DNA of 64,000 nucleotides, from the NCBI GenBank assembly GCA_942486035.1, contig CALNXK010000040.1, positions 3,030,001 through 3,094,000 on the forward strand, read 5' to 3'. How positions within the stretch are numbered: the first letter of the stretch is position 1; the number at the start of each line of letters is the position of its first letter. Of this stretch, positions 1 to 11,300 are shown piece by piece. This stretch comes from Porites lobata (Eukaryota > Cnidaria > Anthozoa > Scleractinia > Poritidae). The notes beneath the pieces were generated by a model. It was not told the DNA's origin. It saw only the letters and a list, made by a program, of their open reading frames with translations, and did no database searches. Both the position numbers and the translations under genes were made by a program.

Positions 1-86
1 TTTGACTTTTAGACTATTTTAGTCCATGGGAGTTTCGACGACTCATCGCATTAATTTGTCCATGTGGATATTAATATATTCATTCA

Positions 87-686
87 GTGACACATATTAC
101 GTCTGGGCCGCCTGTGGTAAAGTCAATTCAAGAGCTAATTGGTTTTTTGGTTTGTAAAAAGACGAAACCTGACGGAGTTACACCTTGCCTAGAAGTAATT
201 GAAAACGAAGTCAGAAACCTTGTCACAATCATGAGAGAAGGCATCAATACAGTGGATCTTTCTCCAAAACCGAACCAGCCCATCATTACAGGTGAAAAAT
301 GAGGCGAGGAGAAGAGTGGAGAATGCAGTGGTTTTCTGGAAAAATGGGTGTCGCGTGATATTGGCGAATTCCAGCACATTCGAGATAGTATTGTTGCAAA
401 CAAGGTGGGTCAGCTGATTGCTAAGGTGATTACGTACACGACTGGCGACCTGAAAAGCACCGCTCGTGATCTGGTCAAGATCAGAAATTACATGATAAAA
501 GGGAAATACTTCCAGATTTGTGACCTTCAGGGGTTTTTCCTGAAAAAGGGAGATTTCAAAGTAAATGATGTTCCCGTGATCAAGCAACTGATTGGTTTCA
601 ACGAAACATGCTTTGATGGCGAACCGACAACAGAAGAAGTTCTCGAAGCTTTGGATCGGATGATTGACGCGTTCAAAACGGCATGA
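87..686 (+). pseudogene. 3' part of an unrecognised gene, one in-frame TGA
   Basis: I do not recognise the family. A single reading frame runs from an acceptor-like site (TTCATTCAG, ending about 86) to a TGA at 684-686, interrupted only by a TGA at 300-302. The first half has the block IGFLVCKKTKP...PC...IENEVRNL; the second half begins GEEKSGECSGFLEKW and is rich in charged helices. The first block is clearly related to the small secreted protein at 46543-46827 (IGFLVCKRLKP...PCHELIENELRNL), so the missing upstream exon probably encodes a signal peptide and lies outside the window. Both sides of the TGA keep protein-like composition, so the stop looks recent, or is an allelic change or a sequencing error. 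Readthrough or selenocysteine is possible, but no SECIS element was identified. Confidence 0.5.
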
Positions 687-689
687 TCT

Positions 690-1699
690 CAAAATCAATA
701 GTGAAATCTAGGACCTTGAAGTAATGTAAGGCCAAAAGACTATAAAATCACAAGAAAGCACAGATTGGCAACTTATTACGCATTTCCCACAATTCACCTT
801 TTTTGTCCCCTCAACATTTTGCATTATATTTCCTTCAATTTCTCTAGTTACGGCTGTAATACCTGGCAAAAATAATAAACGAAGGTTACGCAATCTGTTT
901 GGTCAGTGGTGCAAACAAGATGTATTATGGGTAAGGCGCAAGCTGAGAATTAAGTGAAGAATTTTCTGAGTTGATTTAAAAACATAACTCGACAACTACA
1001 TCACAGAGTAAAAAGTTCCTGAACGAGAAAAGCTTCAGTTGCTCTTTTATGAGAATGTTTATTACCACGTTCACGTTCATACGGTTCAGGCAGGTTTTCT
1101 GCGCCCAATAAGCTCGAAAATCACTCTAGCGAAGGAATAGAAAGGAGAAAAAGAAAGAGCGTAGGGGAAGAAAGGATGAAAATAGAAAAAAGCTATGGTT
1201 TTATATCGGCCAGCTTGAGGTTCTTGGCTGAAAGAAAAGCTGCTTGACAGAAAAGATCTATTTAGTAGTAAAGACGTTTTCAAAAATCTGGCTAGATATA
1301 TGTTAAATCATAGACCCCTGTTGTAGACTCCGGCTAAGATACGAAAACTGCTATAAAAAGCATCGCTGAAAAAATTAAAGATCCGCTGCTTTTCTAAAAT
1401 ATTCCCCAATCAGATAATTAGCATATTTACAATCCGCTACTCAGATCGTCGGGATTCAGAACTCACCCTTTCGGGCGGCCAACTTGGTTTCAAATGAATG
1501 GGTCTGGTTGACCGTTCCTTTTTATTCAGGGCACGGATTGCGTTATCAATCTTTTGAACCGAAAATTCTACTTTCAAATGTTTATTTATGTATATATTCT
1601 TATAAGCCCTGCTCTAAGTAAGTAATATCATCATGAAGTCGCTGAAAGCCGTTTAGGCAGCACAGAGGGAAAGCCGTAGGAACGAGGTTGTAAAGTCGA
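690..1699. other. No gene recognised
   Basis: AT-rich sequence with only short open frames. No family, RNA gene or obvious inverted repeat was seen. Confidence 0.5.
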
Positions 1700-2010
1700 A
1701 CCTGGTACCCCGGGGGGAATCCCTTATAAAAGTGACGGTGATACACGTCGGAAAATTCAAATTAACCCCTAAGGGAAGAGCAATGTGGGTTTGACTCAAG
1801 CTTAAACTGACCCCTAAGGGAGAGTTCTGTGTGGTCAGTGTCAGGGCATTTTTTGTAACTTTCCGGTTATGCACAGTACTTAGGGATTGTAGTAACTTTC
1901 AATCCCAAACACCCCGTGTGAGACCAAAATCTGCAATTTACACCCAAAGCGAGACGACGAGCATCCCCTTCATTTTTATATGGGTAGTCCCCCCCCCGGA
2001 ACCTGTAACT
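1700..2010. repeat. MITE-like repeat with imperfect inverted ends
   Basis: The left end (GGTACCCCGGGGGGAATCCC, then TATAAAAGTGACGG) is an imperfect inverted match to the right end (CATTTTTATATGGGTAGTCC, then a C-run and GGAACC). Its right part (GAGACCAAAAT...GAGACGACGAGCATCCCC) recurs near 5015-5065, so it is a dispersed repeat. No coding content. Confidence 0.45.
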
Positions 2011-2089
2011 ATGCAGACTCAAATTTCAGTATTTTATTTTTTAACGATAAGCCCCGCTAAGTCGAAATGTTTTTGGTCCCTTTGAGAGT

Positions 2090-2460
2090 TCAAGTTAGGA
2101 GGTTCTACTATATTGATGGTTTTCACAATGACGTCATCAAATTGCAAAGTCAAAAAACCAGTTTCAAGTATTAAAAGATGTGTTTATAAACACGTATGCT
2201 AGCTCTCGAGTGAAAAGAAAGAGCTTTTAGAGAAAAAGTGAACTCCAGATGTTTTTGTTGATTTCCGGCGGCCACATTGGTGGACTAAAACTGTCCACCA
2301 ATATGGCGTCTCCATACAAAGCTCTACAAATGTGCGTGATATGTTTCGGCAAATAACTCAGAAACTGTGGGCCACAAAGACCTGAGATTTGGAAACATTT
2401 TTAATATATTAGTCTTTTATAACATTTCACTTTCTTGGCTTCTTCCACTGGACGGTTTCC
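2090..2460. repeat. Dispersed repeat with hairpin core
   Basis: Contains a small fold-back (GGCCACATTGGTGGAC ... GTCCACCAATATGGCGTC) followed by TCCATACAAA. The same modules occur in inverted orientation at about 4240-4760 (TTTGTATGGAGACGCCAT, then GGTGCCCAC...GTGGG). I take both as copies of one non-coding dispersed repeat with a TGACGTCAT-containing flank. Confidence 0.45.
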
Positions 2461-3887
2461 AGTATTTTTTTGTGCCGGTTGTATTGCGTGACGGTAAAAA
2501 CGAAGAATATTCGACAAAATCAGGGTCTGCCTTTATGTGATTGGACGTCAACGTGTTACGTGTGCGGAGATAGCGTGACTGACCTTGCCAGCAAGTCACC
2601 ACAGTCACGAATGTCTTGCCTTCTTCGTGAGGTGACTCCAAGTGCAGCGACTGCTGGATAATAGCAAAGTTGTAAACGGTCCACACGATATCTGATTTTT
2701 TTTCACTTTAACAAGATATGTTCGAGACGGAGGGAAAGGTAAGGTATGGAAACTACTATGGAAGTAACTGTTTAATAGAGAAGTCGACCGGAGAATTCAG
2801 TGGAACTTCTGTATTTAGCAGCCTATCACGCAAACATCCTCTATTTGGCTGTCACTTATCTTAGTCTAAGAGGGCTAAATTTTCAGAAGATCAATTGAAA
2901 ACGGAAACCTTCACTACGAGGCCACTCGTCTGTCCCCCTAGGTGACCAATTAGTAGAAGTCATTGCTGACTGTGGCTAGAAATTCGCTAAATTTGACACA
3001 CATGGACGTCGGCATCTTGATTATCAGGTATTGTTTATCAAACAGACACCTATTTTAAAAGACAAAGAAGAGGCTACTAGTTTCGGCAGTCAGTATTCTT
3101 GGTCATTTACCTCGAGACGAGATGGGAAACCCCTTGTCTCGTATCAAAGAACGGTTGTTTTGCATATTGACAGCAATCCAAACAAAATAAGCGTTGATTA
3201 TTTATTTGGGAACGAGTACAAGTCTTTTTCCATATCCAGGTCCTTATAAAACCCATTTCGATATCAAGATTTTACGAAGTTTGAATCTGCATTCTCGTGC
3301 TATGTTAAATTAATTGTTATTTTGTCATATCATCATTTGCATCCGATAAAATATTGGTCCCTTCGTCACGCGACCTTCCCTTAAGCCGTGACGTAAATGA
3401 AGACCCGATTGGACTGGACTGGACCTGATTTGTAAAACAAGGATTTGTAAAATAAGGACTAGACTGGACTTGTAAAACATGGATCTTTTCAGACAAGATT
3501 TACGGCAGGAAAAACTGCCGTTTGCACCACAGGTTCACAGTATCCGTACCCGCTTAGAACGTTTTTATGGTCACTGATTATATGTTTTACCAGAAATGAA
3601 CAGGTAGCACTGTTTGAATTGTCACCGTTAGTGACAAGACATATTAAAAATTTCTATACATCACAACAGTAACAGTAACAATGTTTATTTTGCACTACCA
3701 TTTACAAAGATGGTGTTGCACCAAAAGGAAAAATAATATATAAATAAAATAAAATAATAAATAAATAAAATAGATCACTAGCGCGAAAAACTTGTCAGGG
3801 GTGGGGACATGCTTAAGTGCATGGTAATAACATGGCTGATTGTTAAAACAAGAGTATTGTGGGGAGCTGTCCACCGAGGCCCGTTGT
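2461..3887. other. No gene recognised; ATAA-rich tract
   Basis: An open frame at about 3031-3246 has no recognisable domain. Around 3738-3772 is an AATAA/ATAA-rich tract that could be the tail of an old retroposon. Nothing else is supportable. Confidence 0.4.
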
Positions 3888-4100
3888 TTAACCCTTTAAG
3901 TCCCAATAGTGACCAACAGCAATTTTTCCCTAACGATATCCATACATTATCATGAGATGAGGTTATGGGAATTAATTAAATGATCACCTAAGAGGAAATA
4001 CTTTGATCTTTTCTCAAATTCTCTCAACTCATTCTTTAAGGAAATGTATAGAGATCAGTTTGGAGAATTTGTATGTGGATATTGGGGCTAAAAGGGTTAA
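3888..4100. mobile_element. TTAA-flanked MITE
   Basis: The ends form a clear inverted repeat: TTAACCCTTTAAGTCCCAAT on the left and ATTGGGGCTAAAAGGGTTAA on the right, over about 213 bp with no coding capacity. TTAA at both outer edges fits the target site of piggyBac- or Kolobok-type transposases; the assignment to either is inference. Confidence 0.75.
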
Positions 4101-4138
4101 GGGAAGTCACTCGGGGGAGGCTCCAATTGCTGGTTTTT

Positions 4139-4174
<36 letters not shown>

Positions 4175-4239
4175 AATAAAAACCGTTCAATAGATGAAGT
4201 CCGGAATCTGGGAAATGAGAGGAGGTAAATATACAAAGA

Positions 4240-4302
4240 CCCTCGCCAAGATTCAGGTCAGAAGAATATTTCGTATACGAGATGTTTGAAGAAATGTTTT
4301 AC

Positions 4303-4336
<34 letters not shown>

Positions 4337-4760
4337 CTGGTGCCCACCTGCATGGGCACCAACATGGCGGACGGAAACCAAGAGAAACATCTGTTACCGA
4401 GTTTTGCTACAAAAACGTGAATTTATTCCTCGAGGAACTCATAAACATTAAAGTAATACTTTTTCTAATCCACGAACTGTTTAGATAGCAAAATTCCGGA
4501 AATACATCACTTTTTTAACGTACGTGACAGCTTTCTCGGCCGTCATGTAAATGCAACGTCACGCAAAAGCTTAAAAATTCAAACGTACTCTATCACAAAA
4601 CCAAGAACCCTTTTGAAGCGAAAATTTTCATGAAAATTAGTTTTCAGCTGGTCTAATACATCATGAAAGTAAAATCTCAGTAGGATCGATAGTTATGTAG
4701 TTTGAATTTCAGTGACGTCATGTGAAAACCAACAATATGAAGGACGGAGATACTCGTCGT
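4240..4760. repeat. Dispersed repeat with hairpin core (inverted relative to 2090-2460)
   Basis: The core (GGAGACGCCATGCTGGTGCC ... GGCACCAACATGGCGGAC) is a near-perfect hairpin. The flanks resemble the repeat at 2090-2460 in opposite orientation, including a TGACGTCAT-containing end near 4712. Non-coding. Confidence 0.45.
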
Positions 4761-4764
4761 CAAT

Positions 4765-5095
4765 CTGGGTGTGGCTCGGATTTTATTTGACCCCTAAAAG
4801 AGACTGTGAACTTAAGTGATTTCAATTGTTTTCACTCGCTCGGCATAGCTAATTAATTAGAACAAAAGAAAGCGTTTACAAACTCCCACAGGATTGGTTT
4901 GGAACACCAACATGGTCGCCGTGACGTCGTAAGAAAATGCTCTAGAGATAATTTTTATGCGCAACCGTGAGGGATACCTTCAGGGATAAAAATATTGATT
5001 TCCGTCCAGAAGACCCAAAATGAGACCAAAATGTGCACCTTAAGCCAGACGACAAGCATACCCGGTTTTTAGATGGGAGCTGACTATGTAGCAGC
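4765..5095. repeat. Second copy of the 1700-2010 repeat
   Basis: The right part shares the GAGACCAAAAT...GACGACAAGCAT block with 1920-1965. The left part carries the inverted counterpart (GTGTGGCTCGGATTTTATTT followed by GACCCCTAAAAG). The middle is diverged. Confidence 0.35.
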
Positions 5096-5372
5096 TGGAA
5101 GAGAAGTCACCAGTGGTGCGTTTCCCTGACCCCACACAATCCAATAATTAGGAGAGACCTTCCGAGCAGCTCCTACAATACTCAACCGACGCCCCCACCG
5201 GGGATGGCCGTTAGAAGAAGCCAACATACCCTGTACTTGTCTACCCTCGATTTTATATCTGTATGTCTTTAAAAACCCTGATCGCAAACTTCGACTTTGG
5301 AGCTGCAGTAGCAGCAGAAACATAGAAAAAATGAAAGGGTGGCACTTCTATCATTGCTGTTTCTATTGCCAG

Positions 5373-8300
5373 CCTATATCCTGCCGTGCAGCGGTAGCCT
5401 GGGAGAATGGTAAGCCTCTTGTTGTAGAGACAGTTGAGGTTAACCCACCCAGCACAGGAGAAGTACGCATCAAGATGGTAGCAGCAGGCGTCTGCCACTC
5501 AGATTTGACTTATTTCAACGGTGGCTATGTAAATGCTGTCTTTCCCTGCATAATTGGACATGAAGGAGCCGGAATTGTGGAGAGCATTGGCGGGAGAGTA
5601 ACGTCTGTCAAGCCAGGTAACTAAATAAAGTTGGCAGTATTTTCATATGGTACTAATTTCACAGACTTAATGGACTTCTGCAGTGATGCCACGCAAAATT
5701 GCAATGTTTTACTGATTTTTATGGAAACAAAAATATATCCTCACAGATAGATTATATTCATCATACTGAAATTAGTAAGTCTTGTGAAAAACGGGCTTAA
5801 ATTTCCAGAAAAATGAGGAAACAAATTTACATAGAAATGTATCCCAGAGCAAAGATATAAATTTGGGCAGTAATATTTCTAGGAAGATAATTTTTTTCTG
5901 TGCTCAGATTAATTCTTAGCTATGAGCAGTTTAACACTGACAAGAGAGAAATGTCACCGTTGACGCTTAATTCACAAACTAACCCTGATCTAGTTTTCCA
6001 TTCATTCTCCCCGTGCTTAAAGGTGATCACGTGGTAGTGTCATACATAACCAACTGTGGAGAATGCACATACTGCAGGAATCCTAAGACCAACCTTTGTT
6101 GCAGGTAAAGGGAACAAGACCTCGGCTTTGTTTATACTTGAATTGGTGCCCTAATAGGGTGCCCAAATAGATTATCGACTGAGCACTTTAGGTGTTAACA
6201 CACCCTTTGTTCAAGTGTTCACGCCACAGAGAAAATTCCCCAGCGCGGGAAAGGCAACAGGTTCCCTTGGGCACGCCTCGGTGTAGGATTTTCAGGAGCA
6301 GGTCTAGATCGCGTGAAATTCGGATTTAATCGATTTCAAAGTTTTTTGTTTTTTGTTGTCATAGTGATATCGATTTTACTAAAAACTGCATTTTGACAAA
6401 CTTCAATTCATAGTTAATCACTGGTGAAAATTTTGTAGCGATCAGACAAGAATAAAATTACGTTTAAGGTGATTGAAAAACGTCAGTATGGTCTGCGAAA
6501 ATCTGTATCGAAAAACCTTAAACCGCAAGGAGACCAAACTGCATGGCCGTGACCCAGGCTTGACTTGATTGCGAAAGGGGACCATACTTGTCGAGATAAT
6601 CAAATAAAAGCTTTTCTGCAGTGGTAATAATATGTTTAGATAGTTCCTTGTTTGTGCAAACCCTAAGCTATACCTGGATACCGATTTTCCATCATGAACT
6701 CCCTTCGCGACACCAGAATCTGTAGTGTTCACTAGAGACGAACGACATCCCGTCCCTTTCAAAAGGGATTTCCCCCACACCTCGTAGTTTCCTCTAGTAG
6801 ATGGTTATCGGATGTGGATGTTTTTGACCCACAGACCATCGCTTCGCATAACCTTAACTTCCTGCTACGTTTCCACCTTAAAATGGCTTCGCTGTCTGTT
6901 TGAGATCATCTTCGCCACGCCTTTGACACGACTCAAAGGTGATTAAAGGCAGCGTTTTGTACTTCATCCCTCCATTTCCGGACTTTTGTTTATATCAGTG
7001 CAGTCAATGCGTATCGTCACTGTATAGTAAGAGTCAAGCGTATAGTAGGACCGTACATAATGGTAAATGGATATTTGGTCAAGAGATGTCAGTAGATTAC
7101 TTTTACATTCGCTCCTTCTTGACAGAATGGACGAACTTGAAACAGGAGTAATGTTAGATGGCACAACACGACTAAAATGCAAAGGAAGACAACTGTATCA
7201 TTATTATGGTGTCAGCACATTCGGTGAATACAGTGTTGTTCCTGAAATAGGTGTTATAAAGGTGAAGTAGTTCATACTTTTTTTGTAGCATTATTAGAAA
7301 CTTCAAAACTGCATAGTATTTAAAACTGTCATGCCGAATTTAAGGACAATCTAAGTTACAAGGCTTGATGGACACTGGTCAGAGGCCAGGCTTTGAACAG
7401 TTTGAATGCACCTGGTCAGCTCAAGCATCAATTACTTAGGCTCCGTTTATATGGAGAAAAGTCGTCCCGGGAAAGAAGATCACCCTCACAGCAAATTCAT
7501 CTTAAGCGAGGGTCTTTTTGAGAAAAAAGTTGACTCCTTTGTCTGAGCTAAGGGCGCTCGCGCATGCTCTGATTGTAATGCCTTGGCCAAGTTGACCCTT
7601 CTAGCCCGAGGCAGCCTTTTTCGTCATGTGAACGGTTCGGCACGTCTTGTAAGGAAATGAAAGAGAAGTTGGCTCCTCCAGGCTAGCTTGTGTAGGCAAG
7701 TGACCCTTCAGCCGGGACAACTTTTCTCCGTATAAATGGGACCTTAGCCATGTGGCGCGCACACTGTCACTTCAGCTGGTAACAGCCAATCACATATTAT
7801 TCGCTGTAAAAAAAACAAAACAAAACAAAAAAAAAAACAAAACACGTGTCTGACTATGAGTGTCCATTTCACAGAGGAAGGGATTTTACTTTGGTATTTT
7901 GGACTAGAAAATAGAACGGTTTTCGCGGGTAGAATTAAAGTTATATTAATTTCTTTTCTTTTTTTTTTAATAGATTGCTGAAAGTATGCCGCTAGACAGG
8001 GCATGCCTCATTGGTTGCTGTGTGTCGACTGGATACGGTGCAACACTCAATACAGCTAAGGTAACGAAATATGGCTGATAGATAGCACATTTGCCGGGGG
8101 GCACTTTTTTAGAGACTTTATCAACAACTACCTGTCCGCTTATTCAGAATCCTTCCTATTCTGGAGAATAACCAGAAAAGGCACAATCACACCCGAAGCC
8201 CATAAGCCGGAGCCGAGCAACTTCCATGCGCTCGTGTCACGGCGTTTTGACGGACTAGTTTATTTTTTTGGCGCGAATTTTGATAGCCTGTGTACAGACG

Positions 8301-11300
8301 TCCACCCGTCCCTCAGAAAAAATCGGGAGAAGAGACTCTTCTCCCGATTTTTTTTCTGAGGGAGGGGGGACGTCTGTACACAGGCTGGAATTTTGAATAT
8401 CTTTTAAATTCTAAAAACCAGTCTGCAAAACCTACAGACCTAAAAATAATATTTTTTGTCTTATAATAACGTTCAGTTTTCCTTTTTGATATCTTATACT
8501 TCGAATGCTCTCATAGACATGGTGCAAATTCTATTTTCGCGTGAAAAAGTGCCCTCAAATGTGTCTAAAAATAAACTGGCCCGTATAAACGGCGTGACAT
8601 AGGTCTAGTATAAGAGTTGCTCGCTCCCGATAATGGGCTCCTGATCACACTCTTATTTGGCCTAAATGGGTAGGTGTCGCTGAACAGGGTATGGTTTTCA
8701 GAGTCTTGAGTCTCAAACAGGGTATATAATTCCACTTTTTAGCGTCTTAAAGATGGTGTCTTTGTGGATCGGAAGCCTTTAAAAGAGTGTGAAGGTTGGC
8801 GATAAATAGTCTACATTTGTGGTACCAACAATTTTTTTCCCAAAAAATCTAATTCTATGATCCGGGGTAACCAATTTAATTCTAGATGCGAAACAAATGA
8901 ATCAGGGTCATTCAACGAGCTCTCTCTTTTTTTAAATAAGGGAGCAAAATGAACGATTTTTGTCTTGAACAGACAAGTCTTGGGTTTGAAGGCCTCGGTA
9001 GCACACTTCTGCTCAAACTTCCCTGGAGTTCCCCCACCCCACCCCCTTCCCTGACTGGAAACCCTCCTTTGAATTTCTCTTTGTATAACGACTTGCTTAC
9101 GGACACCTATCTTTATTCTACGACTTTCTCTGTTTTTCTTTACTAAGTTTGAAAATAAAAATTAATGACACGTGCTCTCTTTTTAGGTAGAGGCTGGGTC
9201 CAAGGTGGCCGTGTGGGGTCTGGGAGGAGTCGGATTGTCTGTGGTAATGGGATGTAAGGCTGCTGGGGCTGCAAGGATCATTGGGATTGATATTAAAGCT
9301 GAAAAATTCGATATAGGTAGGCATTAGTTTAAACTTTATCTGTTTACAGTAGAATTAAGGGTTATCTTCATAAAAAGCTCTCTTTACTTTTGTACACGTG
9401 CTTGTGCGAGTACATCCAACAGGAGTAGGAGCCCGTAACTCAGAGCAAGCAAACCCCATAGTATAAGTAACAGCGTTTTCACATCATTTTAATCTCTTTT
9501 TCTCGCGGAAGCACCGTTCCATATGCGTGCGCATCCAAGATAGTACGATAACAAAAAGAAGAAATAAATGCTATCAAAACATGAGATATACATTTATTTT
9601 GTTAGTTTCCAGTTTTTGTTGACTGATTTGTAAGACTTATTTCATATTCAAAATTTGCTGCAAAATCGATCTAAAATTAACTGGTTTGTAAGAACGCCGT
9701 TGCATGGGTACGAGGGAGTTGCTTGCTTCTTGTTATGGGCTCCTGACAGGGGTCGATGCCTTCCTATAATTTAGCTCGATATGCCAAAGAATAATTGAAA
9801 ATGCTGGTCTGATTTAATTTCTATGCGACATAAGATTTCGAAACTATCGCGCGAAGTAAAGAGGGAAGTGTACTTGTAGTAAGGTCTGAAAGGGATTTCA
9901 AAAAAGACTTCATTTAAGTGTCGGAGTATTTAGCGCACATCTGCTGTTTGGAGACTCGATTTTTACGTCTTCTCTGGGAGACGGTCCGCGAGGTGGGCGA
10001 AGTCCTAGCCGAACTTAACCGTTTGCAAATTGGAGATGACGCAATACCCTTTTCCTGAGTTACTTTCAAGACCCTGAATAATGGCACGGTCGTGGGAATC
10101 GTGCTCGTGACCTCAGCTGGCTCTCTAGACCAGAGTTCTACCAACTCACTGAGCTAAGTAAACTCTACCACCATATAAATCAAGTTGAAGTCGTCACCTG
10201 GAAGGACCTCAAAACTGGACTCCTCCTCATCGGTAATTCCCTGTTAACTGATCCTGCAAGACAAAATAATCAAACTGATTGTAACTTTTTCTTGCAAGTG
10301 TCCTATGGAATGAATGGATAGCCTAAGCGGATATTTTTCTCTTTTTATTCAGCTAAAGATTTAGGATGTACTGAATGTCTTAATCCTAATGATCATACCA
10401 AGCCTATTCAACAGGTAATAAACTCGCTCTTATTATGCTCAATGTGTACATACAATGTAGAGCAGCTACTGTGAAAATTCCCATTCCAGATACTTGTACC
10501 TTAACACTTTTTCTTTATGAAATGTTTAGAGAAACCCCTAAGAAACTGACCATTTTTGTTATTTCTCTTACCAACAGTTCTTTTTTAATTCTTATGGAAA
10601 ACGTAAAAACTTTGTTTTCCCTTAATATATGTAAGTATAACCTTTGATACTTTGATGTTTAATTCTCGCAGATCTTAAAAGTAATGACCGACGGTGGCCT
10701 GGACTACACATTTGAATGTATTGGCCATGCTGAAACGATGGTGAGCGGGGTTTCTTTGTCCGATTTGTTGTTCTCTTAAGTATAACCTCCGATCAGGTGT
10801 TCTTTTTTTCCCCTAGACTCCAGAGAACAGTTTCTTTCAAGTTTTGTGTTATTCCCTTGAATATGTACACATAATTTACGAACAGTCAAAGAAATTCTCC
10901 TCGGGCCTTGATTGGCAAAACAAAGCAAAATTATCTTCTGTTATTATATATTATCACTGAAGATAGAATTTGAGGCTTTGTAGAATTATGACGTCTAGCA
11001 CTCTTGAACTGGGGATAAAACGAGGTCGATCGTATGTATATCGTTTATTTTACTAGCGATACGTCATTATCAGTACATATTCGAGTCTTATGTTTTGTCG
11101 CAGGAAGCAGCATTTGAATCTAGTCACCTGGCATGGGGAACGACTGTGATCATTGGAATAGGAACAAAACGTGATCTGACATTAAATCCTTGGAAACTGC
11201 TGAGTGGGCGGACTGTGAAAGGTTCAAAAGTGGGAGGTTTGTTGAATGCTTAAGATAAAAAGTGGGCGCGACGTTTAGGAAAAAAGAACTCCTATATGTG

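Noticed and set aside
300..302. Selenocysteine codon
   Set aside because: Possible in principle, but no SECIS element was identified downstream and the family is unknown; premature stop is simpler.
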